A stretch of 64,000 nt of DNA from Streptomyces laurentii (GTDB taxonomy: Bacteria > Actinomycetota > Actinomycetes > Streptomycetales > Streptomycetaceae): contig AP017424.1 in assembly GCA_002355495.1 (NCBI GenBank), positions 3,720,001 through 3,784,000 on the forward strand. The letters are read 5' to 3'. Below the pieces are notes generated by a model. That model searched no databases and was not told where the DNA came from. It saw only the letters and a program-made list of their open reading frames with translations. Below are positions 25,146-33,332 of the stretch, piece by piece; positions within the stretch are counted from its first letter, which is position 1, and every line of letters begins with the position of its first letter. The position numbers were made by a program, and so were the translations under genes.

Positions 25146-26753
25146 ATGGCGGCCACTGGATCCGAGAAGCAGGGCTCGAAGGCGTTCTACGTCACGACCC
25201 CCATCTACTACGTCAACGACGCTCCTCACCTGGGCCACGCCTACACGACCGTCGCAGGCGACGTGCTCACCCGCTGGCACCGCCAGCGCGGTGAGAAGGT
25301 GTGGTACCTCACCGGCACGGACGAGCACGGTCAGAAGATCATGCGCACCGCGGAGGCGAACGGCGTCAGCCCCCAGGAGTGGTGCGACAAGCTCGTCGAG
25401 GAGGCCTGGAAGCCCCTCTGGGAGCACCTGAACATCGCGAACGACGACTTCATCCGCACCACCCAGAAGCGTCACACCGACCGCGTCCAGGAGTTCGTGC
25501 AGGACCTGTACGACAAGGGCGAGATCTACAAGGGCGGCTACGAGGGCCCGTACTGCGTGGGCTGCGAGGAGTACAAGCTCCCCGGCGACCTCATCGAGGC
25601 GGAGGACGGCACCAAGCTGTGCGCCGTCCACAAGAAGCCGGTGGAGATCCTCAAGGAGGAGAACTACTTCTTCAAGCTGAGCGAGTACGGCCCGAAGCTG
25701 ATCGAGTTCTACGAGTCGAACCCGGGCTTCATCCAGCCGGAGAGCGCCCGCAACGAGGTCGTGAACTTCGTCAAGCAGGGCCTCCAGGACCTGTCGATCT
25801 CGCGTTCGACGTTCGACTGGGGCGTGCCGATCCCGTGGGACGACAAGCACGTGATCTACGTGTGGGTCGACGCCCTCCTGAACTACGCGACGGCCGTCGG
25901 CTACAACGAGAACCCGGCGAAGTTCGACGAGACCTTCCCGGCGGACGTCCACCTCATCGGCAAGGACATCCTGCGCTTCCACGCGGTGATCTGGCCGGCG
26001 ATGCTGATGGCGCAGGGCCTGCCGGTGCCGGGACGCGTCGCGGCGAACGGCTGGCTGATGGTCGGCGGCGAGAAGATGTCGAAGTCGAACCTGACCGGCA
26101 TCAAGCCGCAGGACCTGACCTCGCACTTCGGCGTGGACGCCTACCGCTGGTACTTCCTGCGCGCGATCGCGTTCGGGCAGGACGGCTCGTTCTCGTGGGA
26201 GGACTTCTCCGCCCGCTACACCTCCGAGCTGGCCAACGACTACGGCAACCTCGCCTCGCGCGTGGCGGCCATGGTCGGCAAGTACTTCGGCGGCGAGCTG
26301 CCGGCCGCGACGGCCGACGGCGACGCGGAGAAGGCGGTCCACGAGGGCCTGGCGCGGGCCGTGGCCACCGCCGACGCCAAGATCGGCGAGGAGCTGGACT
26401 TCCAGGCCGGCATCCTGGCGATCTTCGACTTCGTGAAGCAGGTCAACGGCTACATCACCGAGCAGGAGCCCTGGAAGGTCGCCAAGGACGAGTCGGAGGC
26501 GGGCCAGGCCCGTCTCGCGACGATCCTGTACACGGCCGCCGAGGCGCTGCGCGCGGTCGCGGTCCTGCTGAACCCGATCATGCCGGAGACCTCCCAGCAG
26601 CTCTGGGACTCGCTCGGCGCCGAGGCGTCCCTGGGCGCCCTGACCGCCCAGCCGGTCCAGGACGCGGGCACGTGGGGCCAGCTCCCGACGGGCGCGAAGG
26701 TCACGAAGGGCGCGGTCCTCTTCCCGCGTCTGGAGGACCCGAAGAAGGCCTGA
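25146..26753 (+). CDS. metG: Methionine--tRNA ligase
   Basis: A 535-residue class I methionyl-tRNA synthetase. The HIGH signature is HLGHAYTTV within TTPIYYVNDAPHLGHAY, and the KMSKS loop is GGEKMSKSNL. The knuckle region has CVGCEEYK with LCAVHKK nearby, i.e. a single, reduced zinc-knuckle type. The anticodon-binding helical domain is complete (NDYGNLASRV, NPIMPETSQQLW). There is no C-terminal tRNA-binding EMAP/Trbp111-like domain, so it is the short form. ATG 25146 is used. Housekeeping translation gene in a single-gene unit with hairpins on both sides. Confidence 0.97.
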   Translation: MAATGSEKQGSKAFYVTTPIYYVNDAPHLGHAYTTVAGDVLTRWHRQRGEKVWYLTGTDEHGQKIMRTAEANGVSPQEWCDKLVEEAWKPLWEHLNIANDDFIRTTQKRHTDRVQEFVQDLYDKGEIYKGGYEGPYCVGCEEYKLPGDLIEAEDGTKLCAVHKKPVEILKEENYFFKLSEYGPKLIEFYESNPGFIQPESARNEVVNFVKQGLQDLSISRSTFDWGVPIPWDDKHVIYVWVDALLNYATAVGYNENPAKFDETFPADVHLIGKDILRFHAVIWPAMLMAQGLPVPGRVAANGWLMVGGEKMSKSNLTGIKPQDLTSHFGVDAYRWYFLRAIAFGQDGSFSWEDFSARYTSELANDYGNLASRVAAMVGKYFGGELPAATADGDAEKAVHEGLARAVATADAKIGEELDFQAGILAIFDFVKQVNGYITEQEPWKVAKDESEAGQARLATILYTAAEALRAVAVLLNPIMPETSQQLWDSLGAEASLGALTAQPVQDAGTWGQLPTGAKVTKGAVLFPRLEDPKKA

Positions 26754-26770
26754 CGCCCCCCGGACGTCCC

Positions 26771-26811
26771 GGTGGCCGCCGCCCCTCCCGCCCGGAGGGT
26801 CGGCGGCCACC
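26771..26811 (+). terminator. Terminator after metG
   Basis: Perfect arms GGTGGCCGCCG (26771-26781) and CGGCGGCCACC (26801-26811) around a 19-base loop, starting 18 bases after the metG stop. Confidence 0.7.
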
Positions 26812-26865
26812 GCCGTTTCCGGGCCCTGGCCCGGGCCCGGCCCCGGCTCCGACGCCACCGGCCCG

Positions 26866-27942
26866 CGCTCCTACACCGGCACCCGTATCACCCGGGCGGG
26901 TACGATCCGCTACGAGCACGACGGCCAGGGACGGGTCACCTCGCGGCGCAAGACGCGCCTGTCACGCAAGCCCGACGCCTGGCACTACACATGGGACACC
27001 GAAGACCGTCTCACCTCGGTGATCACTCCAGACGGTACCGAGTGGCGCTACGTCTACGACCCGCTCGGTCGCCGCATCGCCAAGCACTCGCCCACGGAGA
27101 CCGTCCATTTCACCTGGGACGGCACCATCCTGTGCGAGCAGTCCACCGATAGCGTGACCCTCACCTGGGACCACGCGGGCCTGCACCCCCTGTCCCAGAC
27201 GGAACGCCGCCGCGACACCGACGAGACCCGTTTCTTCGCCATCGTCACCGACCTCGTCGGAACTCCGACGGAACTCGTCGACGAATCCGGCGAACTGGCC
27301 TGGCGCGCCCGCAGCACCCTCTGGGGCACCACCGCCTGGACCCGGACGGCGACCGCCTACACCCCTCTGCGCTTCCCGGGCCAGTACTTCGACCCGGAAT
27401 CGGGCCTGCACTACAACTTCTTCCGCTACTACGACCCCGAACCGGCCCGCTACCTCACCCCGGACCCCCTGGGCCTGGCTCCGGCCCCGAACCCGGCGAC
27501 GTACGTCCACAATCCGCATACGTGGAGCGACCCGCTGGGGCTGGCGCCCACAGAGTGCCCCCGCGGTATATACGAATTCAGGCCACCCAATCCCAATTTC
27601 CCACCCGATGCAGCCATAATGGAGGCAATGCGATCTGCCCCGATTGGAGGTAACATAGACTGCTCCGAAATCGCCGAATGGATCAGTAAGCGCTCACCGC
27701 ACGGAAAAATCATAAACCTCACAACACCCGACAGCAGCGACCTCAAGATACCCGAGGCAATGGGATCCAGAGAAGAATTTTATCGGTACCACGACGTGTA
27801 CACGGACGGCCGATACGTCTACGACCCGGCCATGAGCAGCAACCCGATTCCCTACGGTGACTACGAAAGGGCTATTCGCCTCCTCAACCCCGGAAAGAAA
27901 CTCGTAGTCGGCAACGGAGGATACGATGGCCCCCTCTGGTAA
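26866..27942 (+). pseudogene. 5'-truncated RHS protein ending in a papain-like toxin tip
   Basis: Homology to RHS/YD-repeat proteins begins abruptly at about 26866 (RSYTGTRITRAGTIRYEHDG) with no start codon or upstream repeats. The first possible start is GTG 27019. The YD repeats (WHYTWDTEDRLTSV, WRYVYDPLGRRIAKHS), the core RHS motif QYFDPESGLHYNFFRYYDP and the processing-site motif YLTPDPLGLA are intact. After a second DPLGLAP comes a polymorphic toxin tip of about 130 residues, from TECPRGIYEF to the TAA at 27942. It shows C (GGNIDCSEIAEWI), H (RYHDVYTDG) and D (RYVYDP), the Cys-His-Asp order of papain-fold toxins. The tip is clearly less GC-rich than the RHS part. Either a cassette remnant left by recombination or a pseudogene. 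A candidate immunity gene follows after 24 bp. Confidence 0.75.
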
Positions 27943-27966
27943 GCCCCAACAGGGAGGCTACCAATC

Positions 27967-28359
27967 GTGACGGAGGATGTACGACTTGCCGGTGAGACGC
28001 TTAATCGAATGAGCCCCTTGCGATGGTACCGGCTCAGTGCAGGGCGGCATTCGATTTTCGGTTACTACCAAGTCCCTTTCCTTGGATGGAGGTTCGAACA
28101 TCCAGATAAGAGACTGCTTGACACCATAAAAGAAGCGGTCAGATCAACCCCGACTGCCACAGCATGGGAAATTGACACATCTCGCCGAAATTGGCTCTTG
28201 GCTCCTTCCGTGATCCTCAATCCCCAAGATGCAGGAAAAAGGGATCTAAATTTTGACGAGCGGATCGCTCTAGCAATGCAGGATCAGGAATTCTGCATCC
28301 AAGCGCTCGCAGACCTCAACGCAATAGTTCGAACCCTGCGAGACATGACAAGCGAATGA
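27967..28359 (+). CDS. Candidate immunity protein for the RHS toxin tip
   Basis: A 130-residue soluble protein, starting at GTG 27967 with AGGGAGG upstream, 24 bp after the toxin-tip stop. It has no recognised domain; notable segments are LRWYRLSAGRHSIFGYYQVP and FLGWRFEHPDKRLLDTIKEA. Codon use is markedly more A/T-rich than in surrounding genes, with AAA, ATA and CTT codons otherwise rare here, like the toxin tip. In RHS polymorphic toxin systems the gene right after the tip almost always encodes the specific antidote, so immunity is the best inference, based on position and shared base composition only. Confidence 0.65.
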   Translation: MTEDVRLAGETLNRMSPLRWYRLSAGRHSIFGYYQVPFLGWRFEHPDKRLLDTIKEAVRSTPTATAWEIDTSRRNWLLAPSVILNPQDAGKRDLNFDERIALAMQDQEFCIQALADLNAIVRTLRDMTSE

Positions 28360-28432
28360 CTCGGCATTCTGAACTGCCGTAATCTCCGCGCCAATTCGTT
28401 GACGGGCCACACGCGACGCAGCCTGGGCCGGC

Positions 28433-29578
28433 TCACGCCCAGGGAATGTTGAGCCAGGGGCTGGTGGGGTCCGTCATGAGGAGGTGGTGGCTCTGGAGGA
28501 CGCCCTCGTAGTAGTCGCCGAATTTCCCCTCGTCGAAGTGGAGGCAGCGGCCGAGGGCGTACGAGGCCGAGAAGTCGGCCCAGGAGTTGTACGTGGAGTG
28601 GACGAGGCGGCCAGCACGGTGGACGGCGGCCTCGGCTTCCTGGAGGGTGCCGAGGCGGGTGGAGACGCCCCAGCGGGCCATGCAGGAGGCGCGGCCGTAG
28701 TCCCAGGCCTTGACCGTACGGATGATCGCGTCGTCCGCGAGGAGGCCGTCGGTCCGGAAGCGGGTCTCGTAGGCGAGGACGCTGTCGATGGTCCGGTGCA
28801 GGTACGCCGCCGACGCGCCCACGTGGCGGACCCGGAGGGCGCGGTCAGCGGCCTCGTGCCACTGGTCGGGGGTGAGAGGTCCGGTGTCGTGCCGCAGGCC
28901 GAGGGCGTACTCCCAGAGTTCGCTCACCATGTCGGCCCGCAGCAACTCGTCCACGTACTCAAGCCACTTGGTGCGCGTACTGACGCCCCACCATTCGGAG
29001 AGGGATTCCTTCTCCTGCGTGTATCCGGCGCCGTGGAACGCCATCGCGTTCCAGAACAGACCGTTGTTCACCATGATGTGCGCACCGGCCGCCAGCCCGA
29101 AGGCAACCTCTCCGTGCAGGGCTCCGCCCACCATGAGGGTGAGGACGGCGGGATGGGGGCGGCAGCCCGGGTGGTCGTTCTTCGAGGCGGACCACAGCCA
29201 GTGGGCGCGGCCTTCCTCCCCGGCCTGTAGCACCCCCTCGCACGGGCTGCCCGGGTTGACGACGAGGTACGGAGGGTCCGTGGGGCTCCACGACTTGGCG
29301 AACCAGCCGAGGCTCCCGGTCACGAAGACCGGATCCTCCACAGGTGCCGGAAGCATTCCGGCGGTGTAGACGACGAGACACTGCGTTCGCGTGTGCGGGT
29401 TCCAACAGGGGTCGAAACGAACCGAGTCGGGGTTCGCGTCGGCATAGGCGCGCGGTTGCGCGAGGTACAGGTCCGCCTGGGCGACCAGGTCGTAGTAGGC
29501 GGACACGTCACCGCGCAACCGCGCCTCGTAGAGGCCGTGTTCGATGGAGCTGGGCGGCTGCCAGGTGGGAGGTATCAA
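28433..29578 (-). CDS. DUF1266 domain-containing protein
   Basis: A 381-residue protein with a C-terminal DUF1266 domain of about 170 residues; the pattern AWDYGRASCMARWGVSTRLG, then YNSWADFSASYALGR, is characteristic. The N-terminal half (VFVTGSLGWFAKSWSPTDPP, CLVVYTAGMLPAP) resembles SseB- or T6SS-related beta domains, but I am unsure. The frame is open upstream through the DUF397 gene; I placed the start at TTG 29578, whose TTGA overlaps the DUF397 stop, since all three genes in this operon overlap. Third gene of the HTH-DUF397-DUF1266 operon. Function unknown. Confidence 0.75.
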   Translation of the reverse strand: MIPPTWQPPSSIEHGLYEARLRGDVSAYYDLVAQADLYLAQPRAYADANPDSVRFDPCWNPHTRTQCLVVYTAGMLPAPVEDPVFVTGSLGWFAKSWSPTDPPYLVVNPGSPCEGVLQAGEEGRAHWLWSASKNDHPGCRPHPAVLTLMVGGALHGEVAFGLAAGAHIMVNNGLFWNAMAFHGAGYTQEKESLSEWWGVSTRTKWLEYVDELLRADMVSELWEYALGLRHDTGPLTPDQWHEAADRALRVRHVGASAAYLHRTIDSVLAYETRFRTDGLLADDAIIRTVKAWDYGRASCMARWGVSTRLGTLQEAEAAVHRAGRLVHSTYNSWADFSASYALGRCLHFDEGKFGDYYEGVLQSHHLLMTDPTSPWLNIPWA

Positions 29579-29784
29579 CGCGTCGAGGCGTACGCGACGA
29601 AGTCCGACCAGGCGGCCGGAGCCAGGGCCAGCCGCGGGCCCGGGAGGTTCTTCGAATCGCGGATGTGGACCGTGGCGGGGGTGGTGGCGACCTCCACGCA
29701 GGAGTCGCCCTCGCTGCCACTGCTGTAGCTGCTCTTGAACCACATCAGACCGGAGGCGTCCCCGGCCGAGACGTTGTCGATCAT
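29575..29784 (-). CDS. DUF397 domain-containing protein
   Basis: A 69-residue DUF397 protein: WFKSSYSSGSEGDSCVEVA, then VHIRDSKNLPGPRLALAPAA and WSDFVAY. In streptomycetes such proteins are the small partners of adjacent DUF5753-type helix-turn-helix regulators; the pair is thought to work like a toxin-antitoxin or anti-sigma-like module, and a few pairs influence development. It overlaps the regulator upstream by ATGA and the DUF1266 gene downstream by TTGA. Confidence 0.93.
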   Translation of the reverse strand: MIDNVSAGDASGLMWFKSSYSSGSEGDSCVEVATTPATVHIRDSKNLPGPRLALAPAAWSDFVAYASTR

Positions 29785-30659
29785 GCCTCTCCTAGCAGTC
29801 GCTCGATGAAGGCCATGGACTCACGAGGAGTGAGAGCCTGCGCCCGGATGATGCCGTAGCGCAGTTCCAGGATACGAAGCTGGCGCGGCTCGGTCACTGG
29901 TCGACCGTTGGAGACGACAGGGGAGCGTCCCATCGCCGAGGCATCGGCGAACTTCAGCACCTCGATTCCCCCATCCACGCCCGCGTGTTCCTCACGGTCC
30001 ATCCGCATGATCTGAAGTTCGACGCTCGGCAACTTCGCGATGGTCAGCAGGTGTTCCAGCTGAGCCCGCAGCAACACCCGTCCACCCAACGGGCGTCGCA
30101 GCGTCCACTCCTCCAGGACGAAGCTGAGCTCCGGCGCCGGGTCGCGGTCGAAGATCGTCTGTCGGCTGACCCGCCCGGCCATGTAGCGCTCCACCTCGTC
30201 CTTCGAGTACGCGGGGCGGCGCATCCGCAGCAGGCCGCGCGCGTAGTCGGGGGTCTGGAGCAGACCATGGATGCTGAGCGGGTCGTAGAGGTGCATCTCG
30301 ACGACCCGGGACTCCAGTTTGGCGAGGTCGCGGACCTTCTTGGGGTAGCGGACCTTGGCCACGTCCGCCTTCATGGCCTTCAGCAGGCCGTCGGCGCGCA
30401 GGATGAGGTCGGCCTGGTCCAGGAAGTCGGGGCGGGGGATCCGCCGGCCGCCCTCGATTTTGTAGATCATGTCCTCGCTGTAGCCGACCTGCGCGCCGAA
30501 CTCGCAGGCCCGCAGGCCCATCGCCTCGCGGCGCAGTTTCAGCTGCCTGCCCACAGTGGTGATGACGGCGATTCCCCAGTCGTCGTCGGGGTCCACGTCC
30601 CAGCCGGGCTCTTCGACTGTCTCCGCCGCTGTCTCGTCCGGTGTCTCGTCTGCTGTCAT
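29781..30659 (-). CDS. Helix-turn-helix regulator with DUF5753 domain
   Basis: A 292-residue regulator with an XRE-type helix-turn-helix at about residues 35-95 (TVGRQLKLRREAMGLRACEF, then AQVGYSEDMIYKIEGGRRIP). A DUF5753 ligand/partner domain follows, with VVEMHLYDPLSIHGLLQTPDY and the conserved RPLGGRVLLRAQLEHLL. The first 28 residues are an acidic Thr/Glu-rich arm. This is the common streptomycete partner of DUF397 proteins. Start ATG 30659. It overlaps DUF397 by four bases and leads a three-gene operon with DUF1266. Confidence 0.93.
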   Translation of the reverse strand: MTADETPDETAAETVEEPGWDVDPDDDWGIAVITTVGRQLKLRREAMGLRACEFGAQVGYSEDMIYKIEGGRRIPRPDFLDQADLILRADGLLKAMKADVAKVRYPKKVRDLAKLESRVVEMHLYDPLSIHGLLQTPDYARGLLRMRRPAYSKDEVERYMAGRVSRQTIFDRDPAPELSFVLEEWTLRRPLGGRVLLRAQLEHLLTIAKLPSVELQIMRMDREEHAGVDGGIEVLKFADASAMGRSPVVSNGRPVTEPRQLRILELRYGIIRAQALTPRESMAFIERLLGEA

Positions 30660-31056
30660 GCCGCGCCCTTCCCTTGATCCTGTGTGACGCAACGCCCCTA
30701 CCCGTAGCAACGGTTCAGGCGATCGGGACAACGGGGACAAGGTTCGGGGGTTACTCGGGACCAGCCTGCGGGCGAGGTGGAAAAGCGGTGCGCACCGGAG
30801 TCCATGAAGTCGGGTTCCGGTTCCGGGGGCGATCACCTAGTAAAAAACTGGGGAGCGAAAAGACCCGACCAAACCCACCCTTTCCCTCCGTCAGGGGGCG
30901 ATCACTCGCACGGGTGAAATAAGCCAACAGAAGTGGCGCTGAGGCGGGTTGGTTGTTCTACGCTCGCGCCAGAACGACCCGGACATACGTCGGCCCTCGC
31001 CGGGACTAGCGATCCCAGTGCGAGGGCCTGACCAACGAGGAAGCGAACCCTTCCCG
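30660..31056. other. Divergent control region with a repeated 12-mer
   Basis: 397 bases between two divergent helix-turn-helix genes. No open frame is supported. It contains two direct copies of GGGGGCGATCAC, at 30825-30836 and 30894-30905, 69 bp apart, and an A-rich patch (TAGTAAAAAACT) between them that stands out in this GC-rich DNA. The copies could be binding sites for one of the flanking regulators. Confidence 0.55.
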
Positions 31057-32061
31057 ATGGATAGCTGGAACCCTAGCGTGCGCGTGCGCCGCACGTCCCG
31101 TGGCACGCGGAAAAAGCACTCGTCCGAGGCGGGTGGCGTCTCGCACGACAACGCCCGGCTCTCGGAATGCTTCACCGTCATCGGCAACCACCTTGCCCAG
31201 CACGACGAGTTGTCGCTGGTGGCCATCGGCCTCTCCGCGCACATCCAGTCGCTGCCCACCGGTGCCCCGGTCGACATCAAGAGCCTCGCCGCCCGCTTCC
31301 CCGAGGGCACGGTGCGCATCGCCCGCGCCCTGCGCGAGCTGGAGGCCCATGGCTATCTGCGCCGGACCCGCGAACGCACCGAGAGCGGGCGGATCGTGAC
31401 CCGTACCGTCTCCTGCAACCGGCCGGGTGGCCGCCGCCGCACCCCCGAACCCGAGCCCGAACCGGAGCCCGAACCCGAACCCGAGCCCGACTGCGACTAC
31501 GACCCCGGCCCCGACCCCGGCTGGGCGGACGAGCCGGACGCCGGTCACGACGAGGCCGCCGGCCGACCCGTACCATCGCCCGAGCCCCAGCCCACGCCCG
31601 AGCCGCCCGCCCCTGAGCCCCGAACCCGGCAGCGCCCGGGCCCACGGCGGCGTGCGCTGCCCGACGTACCGCAGCCGTTCTCGCTCCCGCCCGAACTCCT
31701 GCTGGCGGCAGCGGAGATCCTGGCCCGGCTCGCGCGCAAGGATCACCGCCTGGTGCTGTCCCGGACGGACGCCGAGCATCTGGCGCCCGGCGTCGTGGCC
31801 TGGCTGGAACGGGACGCCTCCCCCGACGCCGTCGTCCACGCCCTGTCCACCGGCCTCCCGTATCCCCTGCACCGCCCCGCGGCGCTCCTGGCCCACCGGC
31901 TCACCGCGAATCTCCCCCCACCCCCACCGTTCCGGCCTGTCGACGCACCCCGGCTCCCGCTCCAGAACTGCGATCGCTGCGACCGCGCGTTCCGCGGCGC
32001 GGAGCCCGGAACCTGCCCCGGCTGCCACCACAAGGAAACCCATGGTCAGCTCGAATCATGA
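31057..32061 (+). CDS. Winged-helix protein with Pro/Glu linker and zinc ribbon
   Basis: A 334-residue protein. The N-terminal 110 residues form a winged helix (ECFTVIGNHLAQHDELSLVA, PVDIKSLAARFPEGTVRIAR, LRELEAHGYLRRTRE), the DNA-binding arrangement of MarR- or replication-type wings. A (PE)n linker follows (TPEPEPEPEPEPEPEPD), then a helical segment (LLLAAAEILARLARKDHRLV) and a C-terminal zinc-ribbon pattern CDRCDRAF plus CPGCHHKE. Homologous 'helix-turn-helix domain' proteins are common in Streptomyces but uncharacterised. Start ATG 31057. It overlaps the next gene by 20 bp, implying coupling. Confidence 0.82.
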   Translation: MDSWNPSVRVRRTSRGTRKKHSSEAGGVSHDNARLSECFTVIGNHLAQHDELSLVAIGLSAHIQSLPTGAPVDIKSLAARFPEGTVRIARALRELEAHGYLRRTRERTESGRIVTRTVSCNRPGGRRRTPEPEPEPEPEPEPEPDCDYDPGPDPGWADEPDAGHDEAAGRPVPSPEPQPTPEPPAPEPRTRQRPGPRRRALPDVPQPFSLPPELLLAAAEILARLARKDHRLVLSRTDAEHLAPGVVAWLERDASPDAVVHALSTGLPYPLHRPAALLAHRLTANLPPPPPFRPVDAPRLPLQNCDRCDRAFRGAEPGTCPGCHHKETHGQLES

Positions 32062-32932
32062 AGCGATGCATCGCATCTTCCAGCACGATCTGAGGCTGTT
32101 CAGCCGCCTGTCGGGGATGCTCGGCCTCCCCCTCCCCCCACCCGTCGAAGTCACCGTCCTGCCCACCGACCTCACCGAGTCCGCCCCCGTCGAACGCCGC
32201 GTGGACACCCTCCTGCGCCTCGACAGCGCGGACGACGGCTCGCTGCTCCTCGCGATCGAGGCGCAGGGGAAGAAGGACGCGGCGAAGCCCGCGAGCTGGG
32301 CGTACTACACGGCGTACCTGTGGACGAAGTACCGGCTGCCGACCGCCCTGCTCGTCGTCTGCCAGGACCGCGCCACCGCCGAATGGGCGGGGCGCGCGGT
32401 GTGCAGCGGGCCGCCCCACATGCCGACGCTCACCATCCAGCCGGTCGTCGTCGGCCCCCACAACATGCCGGTCATCACCGACCCGGCCGAGGCCCGGGCG
32501 GACCTGGCACTGACCACTCTGTCGGCCATTACGCACGCGGGCGATCCGGACATTGATGCCATACTGAAAGCCCTCTCTACCGCTCTGCAGGGCGTCCCCG
32601 AAGACATCGCCGACCCGATCATCGAATTCACCGCGCAGGGGCTGGGCAAGCACCCGGCCGGAGAGCTCTGGAGGAAACTGGTGGCTGTGGACCTGTCCTT
32701 CTACAAGTCGTTCATCTCGGAAGAGATCCGAGACGAGGGCCGCGCCGAGGGCCGCACCCAGCAGGGCGCGAAATTCGTCCTGGCCGTCCTTGACGCACGG
32801 GGCATTGCCGTCCCCGGCAGCGTCCGCGAGCGCATCACTACCTGCGATGACCTGGGTCTTCTGGATCAGTGGGTCCGGCGTGCCGCCACCGTCCCCACCG
32901 CCGAAGACATCTTCACGACCGAGGACGAGTAG
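32042..32932 (+). CDS. Rpn-like putative PD-(D/E)XK nuclease-fold protein
   Basis: A 296-residue protein. The first 120 residues carry a pattern like the PD-(D/E)XK fold of Rpn/transposase-associated nucleases: ERRVDTLLRLDSADDGSLLL, then AIEAQGKKDAAKPASWAYYT, with D, E and Q-x-K in the expected order. The C-terminal part is helical, with a charged hinge EEIRDEGRAEGRTQQGAKFV and a final motif ATVPTAEDIFTTEDE. Start ATG 32042 overlaps the winged-helix gene; ATG 32066 is an alternative. Catalysis is inferred. Its last 80 residues are duplicated in the following small gene. Confidence 0.72.
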   Translation: MVSSNHEAMHRIFQHDLRLFSRLSGMLGLPLPPPVEVTVLPTDLTESAPVERRVDTLLRLDSADDGSLLLAIEAQGKKDAAKPASWAYYTAYLWTKYRLPTALLVVCQDRATAEWAGRAVCSGPPHMPTLTIQPVVVGPHNMPVITDPAEARADLALTTLSAITHAGDPDIDAILKALSTALQGVPEDIADPIIEFTAQGLGKHPAGELWRKLVAVDLSFYKSFISEEIRDEGRAEGRTQQGAKFVLAVLDARGIAVPGSVRERITTCDDLGLLDQWVRRAATVPTAEDIFTTEDE

Positions 32933-32938
32933 GCCGCC

Positions 32939-33241
32939 ATGGATCTCTCCTTCTACGCGTTCATCTCAGAGGAGATCCGAAAGGAGGGTCGCGTTGATGG
33001 CCGTCTCGGCTCCTATCTCGGGGCCTACCTTGAGGGCTATCTCGAGGGCTACCTTGAGGGCCGCATCCAGGCGGCCACCGAGGGTGTCCTCATCGTGCTG
33101 GATGCACGGGGCATCCCTGTCCCCGACCATGTACGCCAACGCGTCACCCACACCACCGACCTCGACCGCCTGAGGCGCTGGCACTACCGCGCCGTCACCG
33201 TCCCCACCGCCGAGGACATCTTCACGGCCGAGGACGAGTAA
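32939..33241 (+). CDS. Partial duplicate of the Rpn-like gene's C-terminus
   Basis: A 100-residue protein that copies the end of its upstream neighbour: MDLSFYAFISEEIRKEGR parallels VDLSFYKSFISEEIRDEGR, and the final AVTVPTAEDIFTAEDE parallels AATVPTAEDIFTTEDE. In the hinge it has an expanded four-residue repeat (SYLGAYLEGYLEGYLEGR) coded by a 12-bp unit. The start ATG 32939 is 6 bp after the preceding stop. It lacks the nuclease-like domain. It may be a product of unequal recombination, translated as a stand-alone tail, or a nonfunctional remnant. A strong terminator follows. Confidence 0.7.
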   Translation: MDLSFYAFISEEIRKEGRVDGRLGSYLGAYLEGYLEGYLEGRIQAATEGVLIVLDARGIPVPDHVRQRVTHTTDLDRLRRWHYRAVTVPTAEDIFTAEDE

Positions 33242-33260
33242 GCGTCCCCACGGCATACAA

Positions 33261-33305
33261 GAGGGGCCCGGGTCCGTACGTCTCGCGTACGGACCCGGGC
33301 CCCTC
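33261..33305. terminator. Bidirectional terminator before aspS
   Basis: Perfect 20-base arms (GAGGGGCCCGGGTCCGTACG and its complement) around the loop TCTCG, between the convergent duplicate gene and aspS. Confidence 0.88.
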
Positions 33306-33332
33306 ACATGCCTACCGTCAATACGTCAGGCG

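Noticed and set aside
29744..29784. DUF1266 gene starting upstream within the DUF397 gene
   Set aside because: That extension is the antiphase reading of DUF397 codons, Arg/Gly/Pro-rich, and would require an almost complete overlap; the TTG at 29578 fits the operon's overlap pattern.
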